From contig JAZRDR010000011.1 of the NCBI GenBank assembly GCA_045660445.1, forward strand, positions 1 to 41,207: DNA of 41,207 nucleotides. The letters are read 5' to 3'. The stretch comes from Faeciplasma sp045660445 (GTDB taxonomy: Bacteria > Bacillota > Clostridia > Oscillospirales > Ruminococcaceae). A program made the translations under genes and the position numbers. Positions 1-8,155 of this stretch are shown here, piece after piece (positions within the stretch are counted from its first letter, which is position 1; each line of letters begins with the position of its first letter). The notes beneath the pieces were generated by a model that was not told the origin of the DNA, made no database searches, and was given only the letters and a program-made list of their open reading frames with translations.

Positions 1-1
1 T

Positions 2-1354
2 GCCGAAGCAATCTTGGCAGCAGCTGGTATCACCTTGCCTGATGCTGAGGAGGTTTCTGCAGCCGGTTCTTCGATCGAGTGGTTTGCTTGGTATGATGGC
101 TTCCACAACTATGACGAAGCAGAAGTTGTAAACACCGGTTACTTCACCTTTAAGGAAAAGTACGGCTGCGAGATCGAATGGGTTGAAACCACTTGGGCAG
201 CAAGATTCGATGATCTTGCTAACCTTATCTTGGGCGGTACCGCTCCCGACTTCTATCCCGCTGACAACGAAACATTCCCCAACTATGCAATCAAGGGTGT
301 GTTCCAGTCTGTTAACGATTATATCGATTATGACGATCCGTTGTGGGAAGGCATGAAGGACTTCGTTGACAAGTATTTCTCTTTGGGCGGCGAGCGTTAC
401 ATAATCGCAACCGACAATAACTTTGAAAGCGTTGTTCCTTATAACAGAAGAGTCATTGAAGAATGGGGCTTTGACGATCCTGCAGAGCTTTATGCTAATG
501 ACGAATGGACTTGGGACGTATTCTATGAAATGTGTCTCGACTTCACCGATCCCGACGAAGACAGATATGCTCTTGACGGTTGGGCATATTCGGGCGCTAT
601 CATGGACTCTTGCGGTACTCAGATCGTATCGTTAGACCTTGCAACTAACCAGTACGTTTCCAACGTTGACGATCCCAGACTTGAAAGAGCTGCAGAGCTT
701 CTTTACAACCTTTCCAAGAACGAATGCATCTATCCCCTTTGGAATAATGGTTGGGCAACCAGAAACGGTACCGACAACGAAGGTTCCGGCGTTAAGGAAG
801 GCTTGACTCTCTTCTACATCCGTGGTACTTGGGCATTCACCGACACTGTTGAAGTAGTTTCTCAGAACTGGGGCGACATCCCGAACCACGAGCTTATGTT
901 CGTTCCTTTGCCTCGCGATCCTAACGGCGATGGTCTCTATTACATCCAGGCTAAGGCTGCAGGTTACTGCATCATCAGCGGTGCTGCAAATCCCGAAGGC
1001 GTAGCTCTCTTTGCTGCTTGTGAAAGATTCAAGGTTTTGGACCCCACTGTTGTATCCATCGACAGACGCCAGCTTGAAGAAAAGTATCTCTGGACCGACG
1101 AGATGCTCGAAATGTACGATATTTGTAAGGCACTTGCTCAGAAGGGTGAAAACACCTTGGTTGAATATGGCGAAGGCTTAGGAAACCAGGTATACACTCG
1201 CTCCGAAGCAATGAAGACCATTGCAAGAACTGCTGCTACAAATGCAACAACTTGGGCACAGTCTAAGGAAAGCAATGCTGAAGCTTTGCAGTACTACATC
1301 GACGAGCTTAACGCTGACATCGCTGCATTTATCAACGGCGGAACAGCACAATAA
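2..1354 (+). CDS. Solute-binding lipoprotein, array copy 1 (5' truncated)
   Basis: Extracellular solute-binding protein of the ABC family 1 (SBP_bac_1/8) type, expected to be lipid-anchored outside the membrane and to capture a substrate, probably a carbohydrate. The reading frame is already open at base 2 and the signal peptide lies outside the window. The visible part begins inside the linker AEAILAAAGITLPDA that all seven copies share. The binding domain follows: SIEWFAWYDGFHNY strand, EKYGCEIEW, LANLILGGTAPDFYP, YNRRVIEEWGFDDPAELY, and two acidic Ca-type loops (DPDEDRYALDGW; DPNGDGLYY). It looks closest to copy 3 (shared MDSCG and VDDPRLERAA-type segments). An intrinsic terminator follows directly, so it is not co-transcribed with copy 2 by default. 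The substrate is unknown and no permease gene is in view. Confidence 0.88.
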   Translation, partial: AEAILAAAGITLPDAEEVSAAGSSIEWFAWYDGFHNYDEAEVVNTGYFTFKEKYGCEIEWVETTWAARFDDLANLILGGTAPDFYPADNETFPNYAIKGVFQSVNDYIDYDDPLWEGMKDFVDKYFSLGGERYIIATDNNFESVVPYNRRVIEEWGFDDPAELYANDEWTWDVFYEMCLDFTDPDEDRYALDGWAYSGAIMDSCGTQIVSLDLATNQYVSNVDDPRLERAAELLYNLSKNECIYPLWNNGWATRNGTDNEGSGVKEGLTLFYIRGTWAFTDTVEVVSQNWGDIPNHELMFVPLPRDPNGDGLYYIQAKAAGYCIISGAANPEGVALFAACERFKVLDPTVVSIDRRQLEEKYLWTDEMLEMYDICKALAQKGENTLVEYGEGLGNQVYTRSEAMKTIARTAATNATTWAQSKESNAEALQYYIDELNADIAAFINGGTAQ

Positions 1355-1390
1355 GTTGTAATTACACGTTAAAATGTTAATGTATTTAAA

Positions 1391-1422
1391 CAGCCCTTGT
1401 CATATCAGACAAGGGTTGTTTT
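1391..1422 (+). terminator. Intrinsic terminator after copy 1
   Basis: CAGCCCTTGT pairs with ACAAGGGTTG around an 8-base loop and is followed by TTTT. It lies 36 bases past the copy 1 stop. Confidence 0.85.
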
Positions 1423-1460
1423 GCGCTTTGCATAAACTGAAGCCCGCAATTTTATAGGAT

Positions 1461-1489
1461 TTGTCAATAGAATTATAGCACGATATGTT
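1461..1489 (+). promoter_or_regulatory. Sigma-A-like promoter for copy 2
   Basis: TTGTCA (1461-1466), 17-base spacer, TATGTT (1484-1489). It lies between the copy 1 terminator and the copy 2 ribosome binding site AGGAGGT (1536-1542). The sequence differs from the promoters of copies 4-7. Confidence 0.5.
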
Positions 1490-1546
1490 ATATCATTATA
1501 GAACAAGATATTGTTTAATTTACTTGTGATTTTTTAGGAGGTAACT

Positions 1547-3001
1547 ATGAAAAGACTTATTTGCATCGGATTGGTGCTTTTAATGCTCTTCGCTCTTGTT
1601 GGCTGCGGCGGCAAAAAGCGTCAGATCGTTGAAGTAACCCTTTCCACCGAAGATGCTGAAGCAATCTTGGCAGCAGCTGGTATCACCTTGCCTGATGCTA
1701 CCGAAACAGCCGCATCCAATTCCATTGTTAAGTGGTATTCCTGGCATGATCCTTTCCACAACTATTCCGAGGCTGAAATCGTAAACACCGGTTTCTTCAC
1801 CTTTAAGGAAAAGTATGGTTGTGACGTTGAATGGGTTGAAACAACATGGGATATGAGATATGACGGTCTTGCAAACCTTGTTTTGTCCGGCAACTCGCCC
1901 GACTTCTTCCCTGCAGACGATATCGACTATTTCCCTACATACGCTATCAAGGGCGTGTTCCAGCCTGTTAACGATTACATCGACTATGACGATCCGCTTT
2001 GGACCGGAACTAAGGACTTCTGCGATACATTCCTTAGCCTTGCAGGCAACAGATATGCAATCATCTACGAGCTTAAGTTCGACGACGTTTGTGCTTATAA
2101 CAGACGAGTTATGGACGAATGGGGCTTTGATGATCCCGCAGAGCTTTATGCTAACGATGAATGGACCTGGGACGAATTCTATGATATGTGCTTGGAATTC
2201 AGCGATCCCGACGAAGACAGATATGCTCTCGATGGCTGGTTTTACGACACTTCCCTTATGGAAATGAGCGGTACCGCAACCGTTATCTACAACCCCGAGA
2301 CCGGTCTTTACGAAGCAGACCTTGACAACCCCGGCCTTGAAAGAGCTGCAAGCCTTATTTATGAACTTAAGAAGAACGAGTGCATCTATCCTGTTTGGAA
2401 CAAGGGATGGACTCCCAGAAACGACACTGAAGGCGGCGGCATCAAGGAAGGCCTTTGCTTGTTCTATGTTGTAGGTACTTGGGGCTTCACAGCACCTGTT
2501 GAAGAAGTTAATGCAGTTTGGGGCGATATCGAAGCAGGCGAGCTCATGTTTGTTCCGCTTCCTCGCGACCCTGACGGAGACGGCAACTATTACATCGGCA
2601 CCAAGATCGGCGGCTTCCTTATGGTACAGGGCGCATCCAACCCTGATGGCGTTGCACTTTTGGCAGCTTGCAACAGATTCAAGACCTTGGATCCTACCGT
2701 TATTTCCATCGACAAGAAGCAGCTTATCGAAACCTATATGTGGACTCCTGAAATGCTCGACATGTATGACCACTGCATGGCTCTTTCTGAAACTCCTTAC
2801 ACTGTTTTGAACCTTGGCGCTGGTTTGGGCGAACAGCTTAAGGCCATTGCTATCGAAAACACAATGAACCTTGGTAGAATGGCAACCGCTAAGACCTGGG
2901 CACAGGTTAAGGAAGCTAATGAAGAATCGATCCTCTTCTATGTTGACGAACTTAATGCTGACGTTGCTGCATATATTGCACAGCTTGAAGCTGAAAAGTA
3001 A
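1547..3001 (+). CDS. Solute-binding lipoprotein, array copy 2
   Basis: A 484-residue family 1 ABC solute-binding lipoprotein. The signal peptide MKRLICIGLVLLMLFALVGC ends in a lipobox with the acylated cysteine at residue 20. The shared linker (STEDAEAILAAAGITLPD) follows, then the two-lobed binding domain (VKWYSWHDPFHNYSEAEIVNTGFFTF; YNRRVMDEWGFDDPAELY; DPDEDRYALDGW; DPDGDGNYY). The start is ATG with AGGAGGT ten bases upstream. Its coding sequence resembles copy 4 most, including NPETGLYEADLDNPGLERAA. Expected role: extracellular capture of a solute and delivery to an ABC importer. The partner permease is not in the window, the ligand cannot be told from sequence, and it has its own terminator. 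Confidence 0.92.
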   Translation: MKRLICIGLVLLMLFALVGCGGKKRQIVEVTLSTEDAEAILAAAGITLPDATETAASNSIVKWYSWHDPFHNYSEAEIVNTGFFTFKEKYGCDVEWVETTWDMRYDGLANLVLSGNSPDFFPADDIDYFPTYAIKGVFQPVNDYIDYDDPLWTGTKDFCDTFLSLAGNRYAIIYELKFDDVCAYNRRVMDEWGFDDPAELYANDEWTWDEFYDMCLEFSDPDEDRYALDGWFYDTSLMEMSGTATVIYNPETGLYEADLDNPGLERAASLIYELKKNECIYPVWNKGWTPRNDTEGGGIKEGLCLFYVVGTWGFTAPVEEVNAVWGDIEAGELMFVPLPRDPDGDGNYYIGTKIGGFLMVQGASNPDGVALLAACNRFKTLDPTVISIDKKQLIETYMWTPEMLDMYDHCMALSETPYTVLNLGAGLGEQLKAIAIENTMNLGRMATAKTWAQVKEANEESILFYVDELNADVAAYIAQLEAEK

Positions 3002-3018
3002 TAATTCATAGAATATTA

Positions 3019-3051
3019 AACGACCCTTGGATTTTACCAAGGGTCGTTTTT
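3019..3051 (+). terminator. Intrinsic terminator after copy 2
   Basis: AACGACCCTTGG pairs perfectly with CCAAGGGTCGTT around a 6-base loop, with the T-run at 3047-3051. Confidence 0.9.
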
Positions 3052-3097
3052 ACGCTTTATACAAAATGTGTTTAAAAGGTTCATCTATATTTGCTAA

Positions 3098-3127
3098 TGG
3101 ACTTATAAGGGAATAAAGTATTATAAT
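3098..3127 (+). promoter_or_regulatory. Possible promoter for copy 3
   Basis: A perfect TATAAT lies at 3122-3127. The only -35 candidate at 18-base spacing is the weak TGGACT (3098-3103). The region is AT-rich, so other -10 choices exist. Confidence 0.35.
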
Positions 3128-3171
3128 ATTAAACATAAGCAAAGCTTATAATATTTCTATTGGAGGAAAAC

Positions 3172-4623
3172 ATGAAAAGACTGATTTCATTAGTGCTTGT
3201 TTTGCTGTTGATCCTTGCACTGGTTGGCTGTGGCGGAAATAAACGAAAGATAGTTGAAGTAACTCTTTCGACTGAAGACGCCGAGGCTATTTTGGCAGCA
3301 GCAGGCATCACCTTGCCCGATGCTTCTGAGACTGAAGCTGCCGGGTCTGTTGTTAAGTGGTTTGCGTGGTATGACGATTTCCACAACTATGACGAGGCAG
3401 AGATCGTTAACACCGGTTTCTTTACATTTAAAGCAAAGTATGGCTGCGAGATCGAGTGGTATGAAACCACTTGGTCGGCAAGATTCGACGATTTGGCAAA
3501 CTTGACATTGGGTGGCACCCCTCCGGATTTCTATCCCGCAGAGACTGACACATTCCCTACATATGCAATAAAGGGCATGTTCCAGCCCGTTGATCCTTAT
3601 ATGGATTACAATGATCCGTTGTGGTCGGGAACTAAAACATTTGCAGACAACTATTTCTCTCTTGGCGACAATCACTATATGATAATTACGGATGTAACCG
3701 TAACACATGTTGTTGCATATAACAGAAGAGTTATGGACGAATGGGGATTCGACGATCCTGCAGAGCTTTATGCTAACGACGAATGGACTTGGGATGAATT
3801 CTATGACATGTGCGTAGAGTTTTCTGATCCCGACGAGGACAGATATGCTCTTGATGGCTGGTATTACGATATGGCACTTATGGATTCATGCGGTGTTAAC
3901 GTCGTTTCGTATAACGTAGAGACTGATATGTTCGAATCGAACATGGACGATCCCAGACTTGAAAGAGCTGCAGATCTTGTTTATAATCTTAAGAAGAATG
4001 AATGTATTTATCCTGTTTGGAAAACGGGCAACCTCCGCGGTGGCGCTGAAATTCAGGGAACCGGTATCAAGGAAGGTCTTTGCTTGTTCTTCATCGTTGG
4101 AACATGGGGCTTCACCGATACTGTCGAGAACATCAATCAGGTTTGGGGCGATATCACTCAGAACGAGATAATGTTCTGCCCTCTTCCCAGAGATGATGAC
4201 GGCGATGGTAACTATTACTGCGCAACCAATCCCTTGGGCTATTGCATTGTTCAGGGCGCAGAAAATCCCAAAGGCGTTGCACTTTTGGCATCTTGCGACA
4301 GATTTAAGATCTTAGACCCCACTGTTATTTCCATCGACAAGAAACAGCTTATGGAAATATACATGTGGACTCCTGAAATGCTTGATATGTATGACACTTG
4401 CCATGATGCTGCAAACACCGAATTTGTCTTGACCGAGTATAATGACGGTTTGGGAGAAAACCTCGATAACACAGCAGGCAGATGCAAGCGCTTGGGCCGC
4501 GTAGCAACTGCGCAAACATGGGCTCAGGTTAAGGAACAGTATTCCGATGTTATTGAATTCTATGTTGACGAGCTTAATACTGACGTTGCTGAATACATTG
4601 CACAGACCGGAGCTGCAAAGTAA
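3172..4623 (+). CDS. Solute-binding lipoprotein, array copy 3
   Basis: A 483-residue family 1 solute-binding lipoprotein. I place the start at ATG 3172 because GGAGG (3162-3166) sits 5 bases before it; an upstream in-frame TTG at 3160 lacks a site. Signal peptide MKRLISLVLVLLLILALVGC, with the lipobox cysteine at residue 20. Shared linker, then the binding domain. The framework (YNRRVMDEWGFDDPAELY, DPDEDRYALDGW) matches the other copies, but the loops differ: TDVTVTHVV before YNRR, and the stretch near KTGNLRGGAEIQG replaces the WNxGWxxRN segment of the other copies except the divergent copy 7. The second acidic loop is DDDGDGNYY. Those exchanges fall where ligand contacts would be expected, so a different ligand is plausible. 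No transporter partner is visible. Confidence 0.92.
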   Translation: MKRLISLVLVLLLILALVGCGGNKRKIVEVTLSTEDAEAILAAAGITLPDASETEAAGSVVKWFAWYDDFHNYDEAEIVNTGFFTFKAKYGCEIEWYETTWSARFDDLANLTLGGTPPDFYPAETDTFPTYAIKGMFQPVDPYMDYNDPLWSGTKTFADNYFSLGDNHYMIITDVTVTHVVAYNRRVMDEWGFDDPAELYANDEWTWDEFYDMCVEFSDPDEDRYALDGWYYDMALMDSCGVNVVSYNVETDMFESNMDDPRLERAADLVYNLKKNECIYPVWKTGNLRGGAEIQGTGIKEGLCLFFIVGTWGFTDTVENINQVWGDITQNEIMFCPLPRDDDGDGNYYCATNPLGYCIVQGAENPKGVALLASCDRFKILDPTVISIDKKQLMEIYMWTPEMLDMYDTCHDAANTEFVLTEYNDGLGENLDNTAGRCKRLGRVATAQTWAQVKEQYSDVIEFYVDELNTDVAEYIAQTGAAK

Positions 4624-4640
4624 TAATTTATAGAATGTTT

Positions 4641-4677
4641 ATCAACTCTCAAGGATTTCCTTGGGGGTTGATTTTTT
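4641..4677 (+). terminator. Intrinsic terminator after copy 3
   Basis: ATCAACTCTCAAGG pairs with CCTTGGGGGTTGAT (some G-T pairs), followed by a T-run. The same hairpin, slightly altered, follows copy 4. Confidence 0.88.
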
Positions 4678-4753
4678 GTGCACAAGCTATCAATTCATCC
4701 CAAAATAGGCATAGCGTAGCAGGAAATGTAAGCTTTTTTGCCCGATACGCATA

Positions 4754-4782
4754 TTGTGCATTCTTAAAGGATGTGATAAAAT
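4754..4782 (+). promoter_or_regulatory. Extended -10 promoter for copy 4
   Basis: TTGTGC (4754-4759), 17-base spacer ending in TGA, then TAAAAT (4777-4782). The CGCATA preceding the -35 and the following GATATAGCA block are shared with copy 5. Confidence 0.65.
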
Positions 4783-4838
4783 GTTAATTGTGATATAGCA
4801 TTTGCTTTTGTGCAAGTGCTTAAGAAAGGAATGATTTG

Positions 4839-6296
4839 ATGACAAAGAAAATAATCGCTTTGGCAATGGTTCTCTTAATGATCTTGGCTCTTGTCGGCTG
4901 TGGCGGCAACAAGCGTCAGATCGTTGAAGTTACTCTTTCCACTGAAGATGCTGAAGCAATCTTGGCAGCAGCAGGTATCACTCTTCCTGATGCTTCCGAG
5001 GCTGCAGGTGCTAACACCGTTATTAAGTGGTATTCTTGGCACGATCCCTTCCATAACTATTCTGAAACTGAAATCGTAAACACCGGTTTCTTCACCTTCA
5101 CAGAAAAGTATGGTTGTGATATCGAGTGGCTCGAATGCACATGGGCCCAGAGATATGACGGCCTTGCAAACCTTGTTTTGTCCGGCAACTCTCCCGACTT
5201 CTTCCCCGCAGACGATATCGACTATTTCCCCACCTATGCTATCAAGGGCGTGTTCCAGCCTGTTAACGACTATGTTGACTATGACGATCCGCTTTGGCAG
5301 GGAACAAAGGGCTTCGTTGATACATATTTAAGCCTTGCAGGCAACAGATATGTAATCTGCTGTGAAACCCAGTTCGATGACATTTGTGCTTATAACAGAC
5401 GCGTTATGGATGAATGGGGATTCGACGATCCTGCAGAGCTCTATTACAATAACGAGTGGACTTGGGACGAATTCTATGATATGTGCGTAGACTTTAGCGA
5501 TCCTGACGAAGACAGATATGCTCTCGACGGTTGGTATTGGGACACTAACATCATGGAAACCAGCGGAACTACAACCGTTATCTACAACCCCGATACCGGT
5601 CTTTACGAAGCTGACCTTGACAACCCCGGTCTTGAAAGAGCAGCAGAACTTATTTATAACCTTAAGAAGAATGACTGTGTATACCCTGTTTGGAACAACA
5701 GCTGGACACCCAGAAACGACATTGAAGGCGGCGGCATCAAGGAAGGCCTTTGCTTGTTCTACATCGTTCCTACTTGGGGCTTCACCAACCCTGTTGAAGA
5801 GGTTAACGCAGTTTGGGGCGACATCGAAGCAGGCGAAATCATGTTCTGCCCTGTTCCTCGTGATCCCAACGGCGATGGCAACTATTACATAGGCACCAGA
5901 ATCCACGGTTTCCTTATCGTAACCGGTGCATCTAACCCTGAAGCTGTTGCATTGTTCGCAGCTTGTGAACGTTTCAAGATCATGGACCCCACTGTTATCT
6001 CTATCGACAAGAAGCAGCTTATCGAAAAGTATATGTGGAATGATGAAATGCTTGATATGTACGATCACTGCATGGAGCTTTCTGAAACTCCTTACACTAT
6101 TTTGACCTTCGGTCACGGCGTTGGCGAGAGACTCTTTGACCTTGCTATCGAAAAGACCATGAACATCGGTAGATCGGCAGAGGCTAAGACTTGGGCACAG
6201 ATCAAGGAAGCTAACGAAGAAGCGATCATTTACTATGTTGACGAGCTTAACACTGACGTTGCAGAATACATTGCAACTCTTGAGCCTGTACAGTAA
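4839..6296 (+). CDS. Solute-binding lipoprotein, array copy 4
   Basis: A 485-residue family 1 solute-binding lipoprotein. The start is ATG 4839, eight bases after AAAGGA; the in-frame TTG just before it is rejected. Signal peptide MTKKIIALAMVLLMILALVGC, with the lipobox cysteine at residue 21. The shared linker is followed by a binding domain very like copy 2 (HDPFHNYSE, ADDIDYFPTYAIKGVFQPVNDY, NPDTGLYEADLDNPGLERAA), but with changed pocket-side stretches (CCETQFDDI; YWDTNIMETSG). Its terminator resembles that of copy 3 rather than copy 2, so coding and flanking parts have different nearest relatives. Role: extracellular solute capture, substrate unknown. Confidence 0.92.
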   Translation: MTKKIIALAMVLLMILALVGCGGNKRQIVEVTLSTEDAEAILAAAGITLPDASEAAGANTVIKWYSWHDPFHNYSETEIVNTGFFTFTEKYGCDIEWLECTWAQRYDGLANLVLSGNSPDFFPADDIDYFPTYAIKGVFQPVNDYVDYDDPLWQGTKGFVDTYLSLAGNRYVICCETQFDDICAYNRRVMDEWGFDDPAELYYNNEWTWDEFYDMCVDFSDPDEDRYALDGWYWDTNIMETSGTTTVIYNPDTGLYEADLDNPGLERAAELIYNLKKNDCVYPVWNNSWTPRNDIEGGGIKEGLCLFYIVPTWGFTNPVEEVNAVWGDIEAGEIMFCPVPRDPNGDGNYYIGTRIHGFLIVTGASNPEAVALFAACERFKIMDPTVISIDKKQLIEKYMWNDEMLDMYDHCMELSETPYTILTFGHGVGERLFDLAIEKTMNIGRSAEAKTWAQIKEANEEAIIYYVDELNTDVAEYIATLEPVQ

Positions 6297-6315
6297 AGAA
6301 AATTTCTAAAACATT

Positions 6316-6352
6316 ATCAACTCTCAAGGATCTACTTGGGAGTTGATTTTTT
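6316..6352 (+). terminator. Intrinsic terminator after copy 4
   Basis: ATCAACTCTCAAG pairs with CTTGGGAGTTGAT around a 6-base loop, followed by a T-run. Near-copy of the terminator after copy 3. Confidence 0.9.
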
Positions 6353-6417
6353 GTGCAGAAAATTGCGATTGGGCATTGTGTTACATGAAACGCGAGCGTT
6401 TTTGACTAAATCGCATA

Positions 6418-6446
6418 TTGAATGCGCTAAATAAATATGATAAAAT
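6418..6446 (+). promoter_or_regulatory. Extended -10 promoter for copy 5
   Basis: TTGAAT (6418-6423), 17-base spacer ending in TGA, TAAAAT (6441-6446). CGCATA lies just before the -35, as for copies 4 and 7. Confidence 0.7.
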
Positions 6447-6503
6447 ATTAAGTGTGATATAGCGTTTGCTTTTGCGCAAGTGCTTAAGAAAGGAATGAAT
6501 TCA

Positions 6504-7949
6504 ATGACAAAGAAAATTATTGCTTTGGTTATGGTGCTGATAATGGTATTCGCCCTTGTTGGCTGTGGCGGCAATAAGCGTGAGATCGTTCAGCTCACCC
6601 TTTCCACCGAAGACTCTGAAGCTATCCTTGCAGCAGCAGGTATCACGCTTCCTGATGCTTCTGAAACAGCAGCGGCAAACACGATAGTTAAATGGTTCTC
6701 TTGGTATGACGGCTTCCACAACTATTCTGAAGACGAAGTCATAAACACCGGTTTCTGGACCTTCCAGAACAAGTATGGTAGTGACGTTGAATGGGTCGAA
6801 ACTACATACGGTACTTACAGCGACGATTTGGCAAACCTTATTTTGTCCGGCAACTCGCCTGACTTCACTCAGTCCGGAGAAGGCGTATATCCCGGTCTTA
6901 CTCTTCAGGGCTTCTTCGCTCCCGTTAACGACTATATCGACTATGACGATCCGTTGTGGGCAGGCGTTAAGGATTTCGTACGTAACTATTGCGCTATCGG
7001 CGATAACGTATATGTAATGTGCACCGACATTTCCTTTGGACAGGTGCTTGCTTATAACAGACGAGTTATGGATGAATGGGGATTTGACGATCCTGCACAG
7101 CTTTATTATAACGACGAGTGGACTTGGGACATTTTCTATGATATGTGCGTAGAATTTTCTGATCCCGACGAAGACAGATACGCTCTTGACGGTTGGTCTT
7201 TCACAAGCGGTATCTTCGATTCCTCAGGTGCAGAGATCGTTTACTACAACACCGAAACATCGTTGTTTGAAACCAACGTTGACGATCCCAGACTTGAAAG
7301 AGCAGCATCCCTTCTTTACGACATTGCAAAGAATCAGTGCGTATACCCTTGGTGGAACAATGGCTGGTCGCTTAGAAACGGCATTGAAGGCGGCGGTATG
7401 AAGGAAGGCCTTTGTCTCTTCCATATCAGAGGTACTTACGTATTCACCGGCCCTGTTGAAGATATGTCCAACGTCTGGGGCGATATCGAAGCAGGCGAAT
7501 TGATGTTCTGCCCCGTGCCTCGTGATCCCAATGGCGACGGCAAGTATTACCTCAACTGCGCACCCAACGGTTATGCTCTTGTTAAGGGCGGTTCAAACCA
7601 CGCAGGCGCAGCTCTCTTGGCAATGTGTGACCGCTTCAAGATCTTGGATCCTACAGTTATCTCTATCGACCGCCGTCAGCTTGAAGAGACTTATCTTTGG
7701 ACACCCGAAATGCTTGAAATGTGGGATACTTGCTATGAGATCGCAAACAATTCCGACGGTGTAATCTTCTCTTATAACTTCGGTGACAGAATCAACGGTT
7801 ACGTTTCTAACTTCTATGACAATGCTCACGGATCGGACGCTTCTACTTGGGCACAGCTTAAGGAAGCAAATCAGGAAGCTTTGGAATATTACGTAGCAGA
7901 ACTTAACCTTGATATCGAAGAATTTATGAATGATCCCAGCAATCAATAA
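6504..7949 (+). CDS. Solute-binding lipoprotein, array copy 5
   Basis: A 481-residue family 1 solute-binding lipoprotein. ATG 6504 is chosen because AAAGGA (6489-6494) lies nine bases upstream; the ATG at 6495 abuts the binding site. Signal peptide MTKKIIALVMVLIMVFALVGC, cysteine at 21, then the shared linker (STEDSEAILAAAGITLPD, with A to S). The domain belongs to the copy 5/6 subgroup: INTGFWTFQNKYG, ETTYGTYSDDLANL, GVYPGLTLQGFFAPVNDY, and the C-terminal end LDIEEFMNDPSNQ. The subgroup carries GVYPG-type loops where others have YFPTY, suggesting a different pocket. The 3' end and terminator are almost identical to copy 6. Substrate unknown. Confidence 0.92.
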   Translation: MTKKIIALVMVLIMVFALVGCGGNKREIVQLTLSTEDSEAILAAAGITLPDASETAAANTIVKWFSWYDGFHNYSEDEVINTGFWTFQNKYGSDVEWVETTYGTYSDDLANLILSGNSPDFTQSGEGVYPGLTLQGFFAPVNDYIDYDDPLWAGVKDFVRNYCAIGDNVYVMCTDISFGQVLAYNRRVMDEWGFDDPAQLYYNDEWTWDIFYDMCVEFSDPDEDRYALDGWSFTSGIFDSSGAEIVYYNTETSLFETNVDDPRLERAASLLYDIAKNQCVYPWWNNGWSLRNGIEGGGMKEGLCLFHIRGTYVFTGPVEDMSNVWGDIEAGELMFCPVPRDPNGDGKYYLNCAPNGYALVKGGSNHAGAALLAMCDRFKILDPTVISIDRRQLEETYLWTPEMLEMWDTCYEIANNSDGVIFSYNFGDRINGYVSNFYDNAHGSDASTWAQLKEANQEALEYYVAELNLDIEEFMNDPSNQ

Positions 7950-7958
7950 TTGATTTAA

Positions 7959-7988
7959 ATGCGCTCCGCAAAACAGGGCGCATTTTTT
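7959..7988 (+). terminator. Intrinsic terminator after copy 5
   Basis: ATGCGCTCC pairs with GGGCGCAT around GCAAAACA, followed by TTTTTT. Virtually the same as the terminator of copy 6. Confidence 0.88.
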
Positions 7989-8067
7989 AATGGCTTTGAT
8001 AAAGCATAAAAACTGTCGAAAATTCATCATCATGCACAAAATGCCATCGGTTTTGCCAAAACCTCCA

Positions 8068-8096
8068 TTGAAGCTTAAATATAAACATGATAAAAT
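8068..8096 (+). promoter_or_regulatory. Extended -10 promoter for copy 6
   Basis: TTGAAG (8068-8073), 17-base spacer ending in TGA, TAAAAT (8091-8096). The downstream GATATAGCATTTG and the TGCTTAAGAAAGGAATGA block match copies 4 and 5. Confidence 0.68.
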
Positions 8097-8155
8097 ATTA
8101 ATCATGATATAGCATTTGATGATATATGCAGATGCTTAAGAAAGGAATGAATTCA

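Noticed and set aside
2140..2240. EF-hand-like acidic loops (DPDEDRYALDGW and DPNGDG type) as a novel Ca-binding feature of the lipoproteins
   Set aside because: Equivalent DxDxDG loops occur widely in family 1 solute-binding proteins, so they are noted in the annotation but not counted as new.
1580..3040. 486-codon open frame on the minus strand opposite copy 2, with similar antisense frames opposite copies 3-6 (for example 5328-6116 and 8804-9601)
   Set aside because: They mirror the strongly biased codons of the lipoprotein genes, have no ribosome binding sites and look unlike real proteins; they arise because the plus-strand genes rarely use codons whose complement is a stop.
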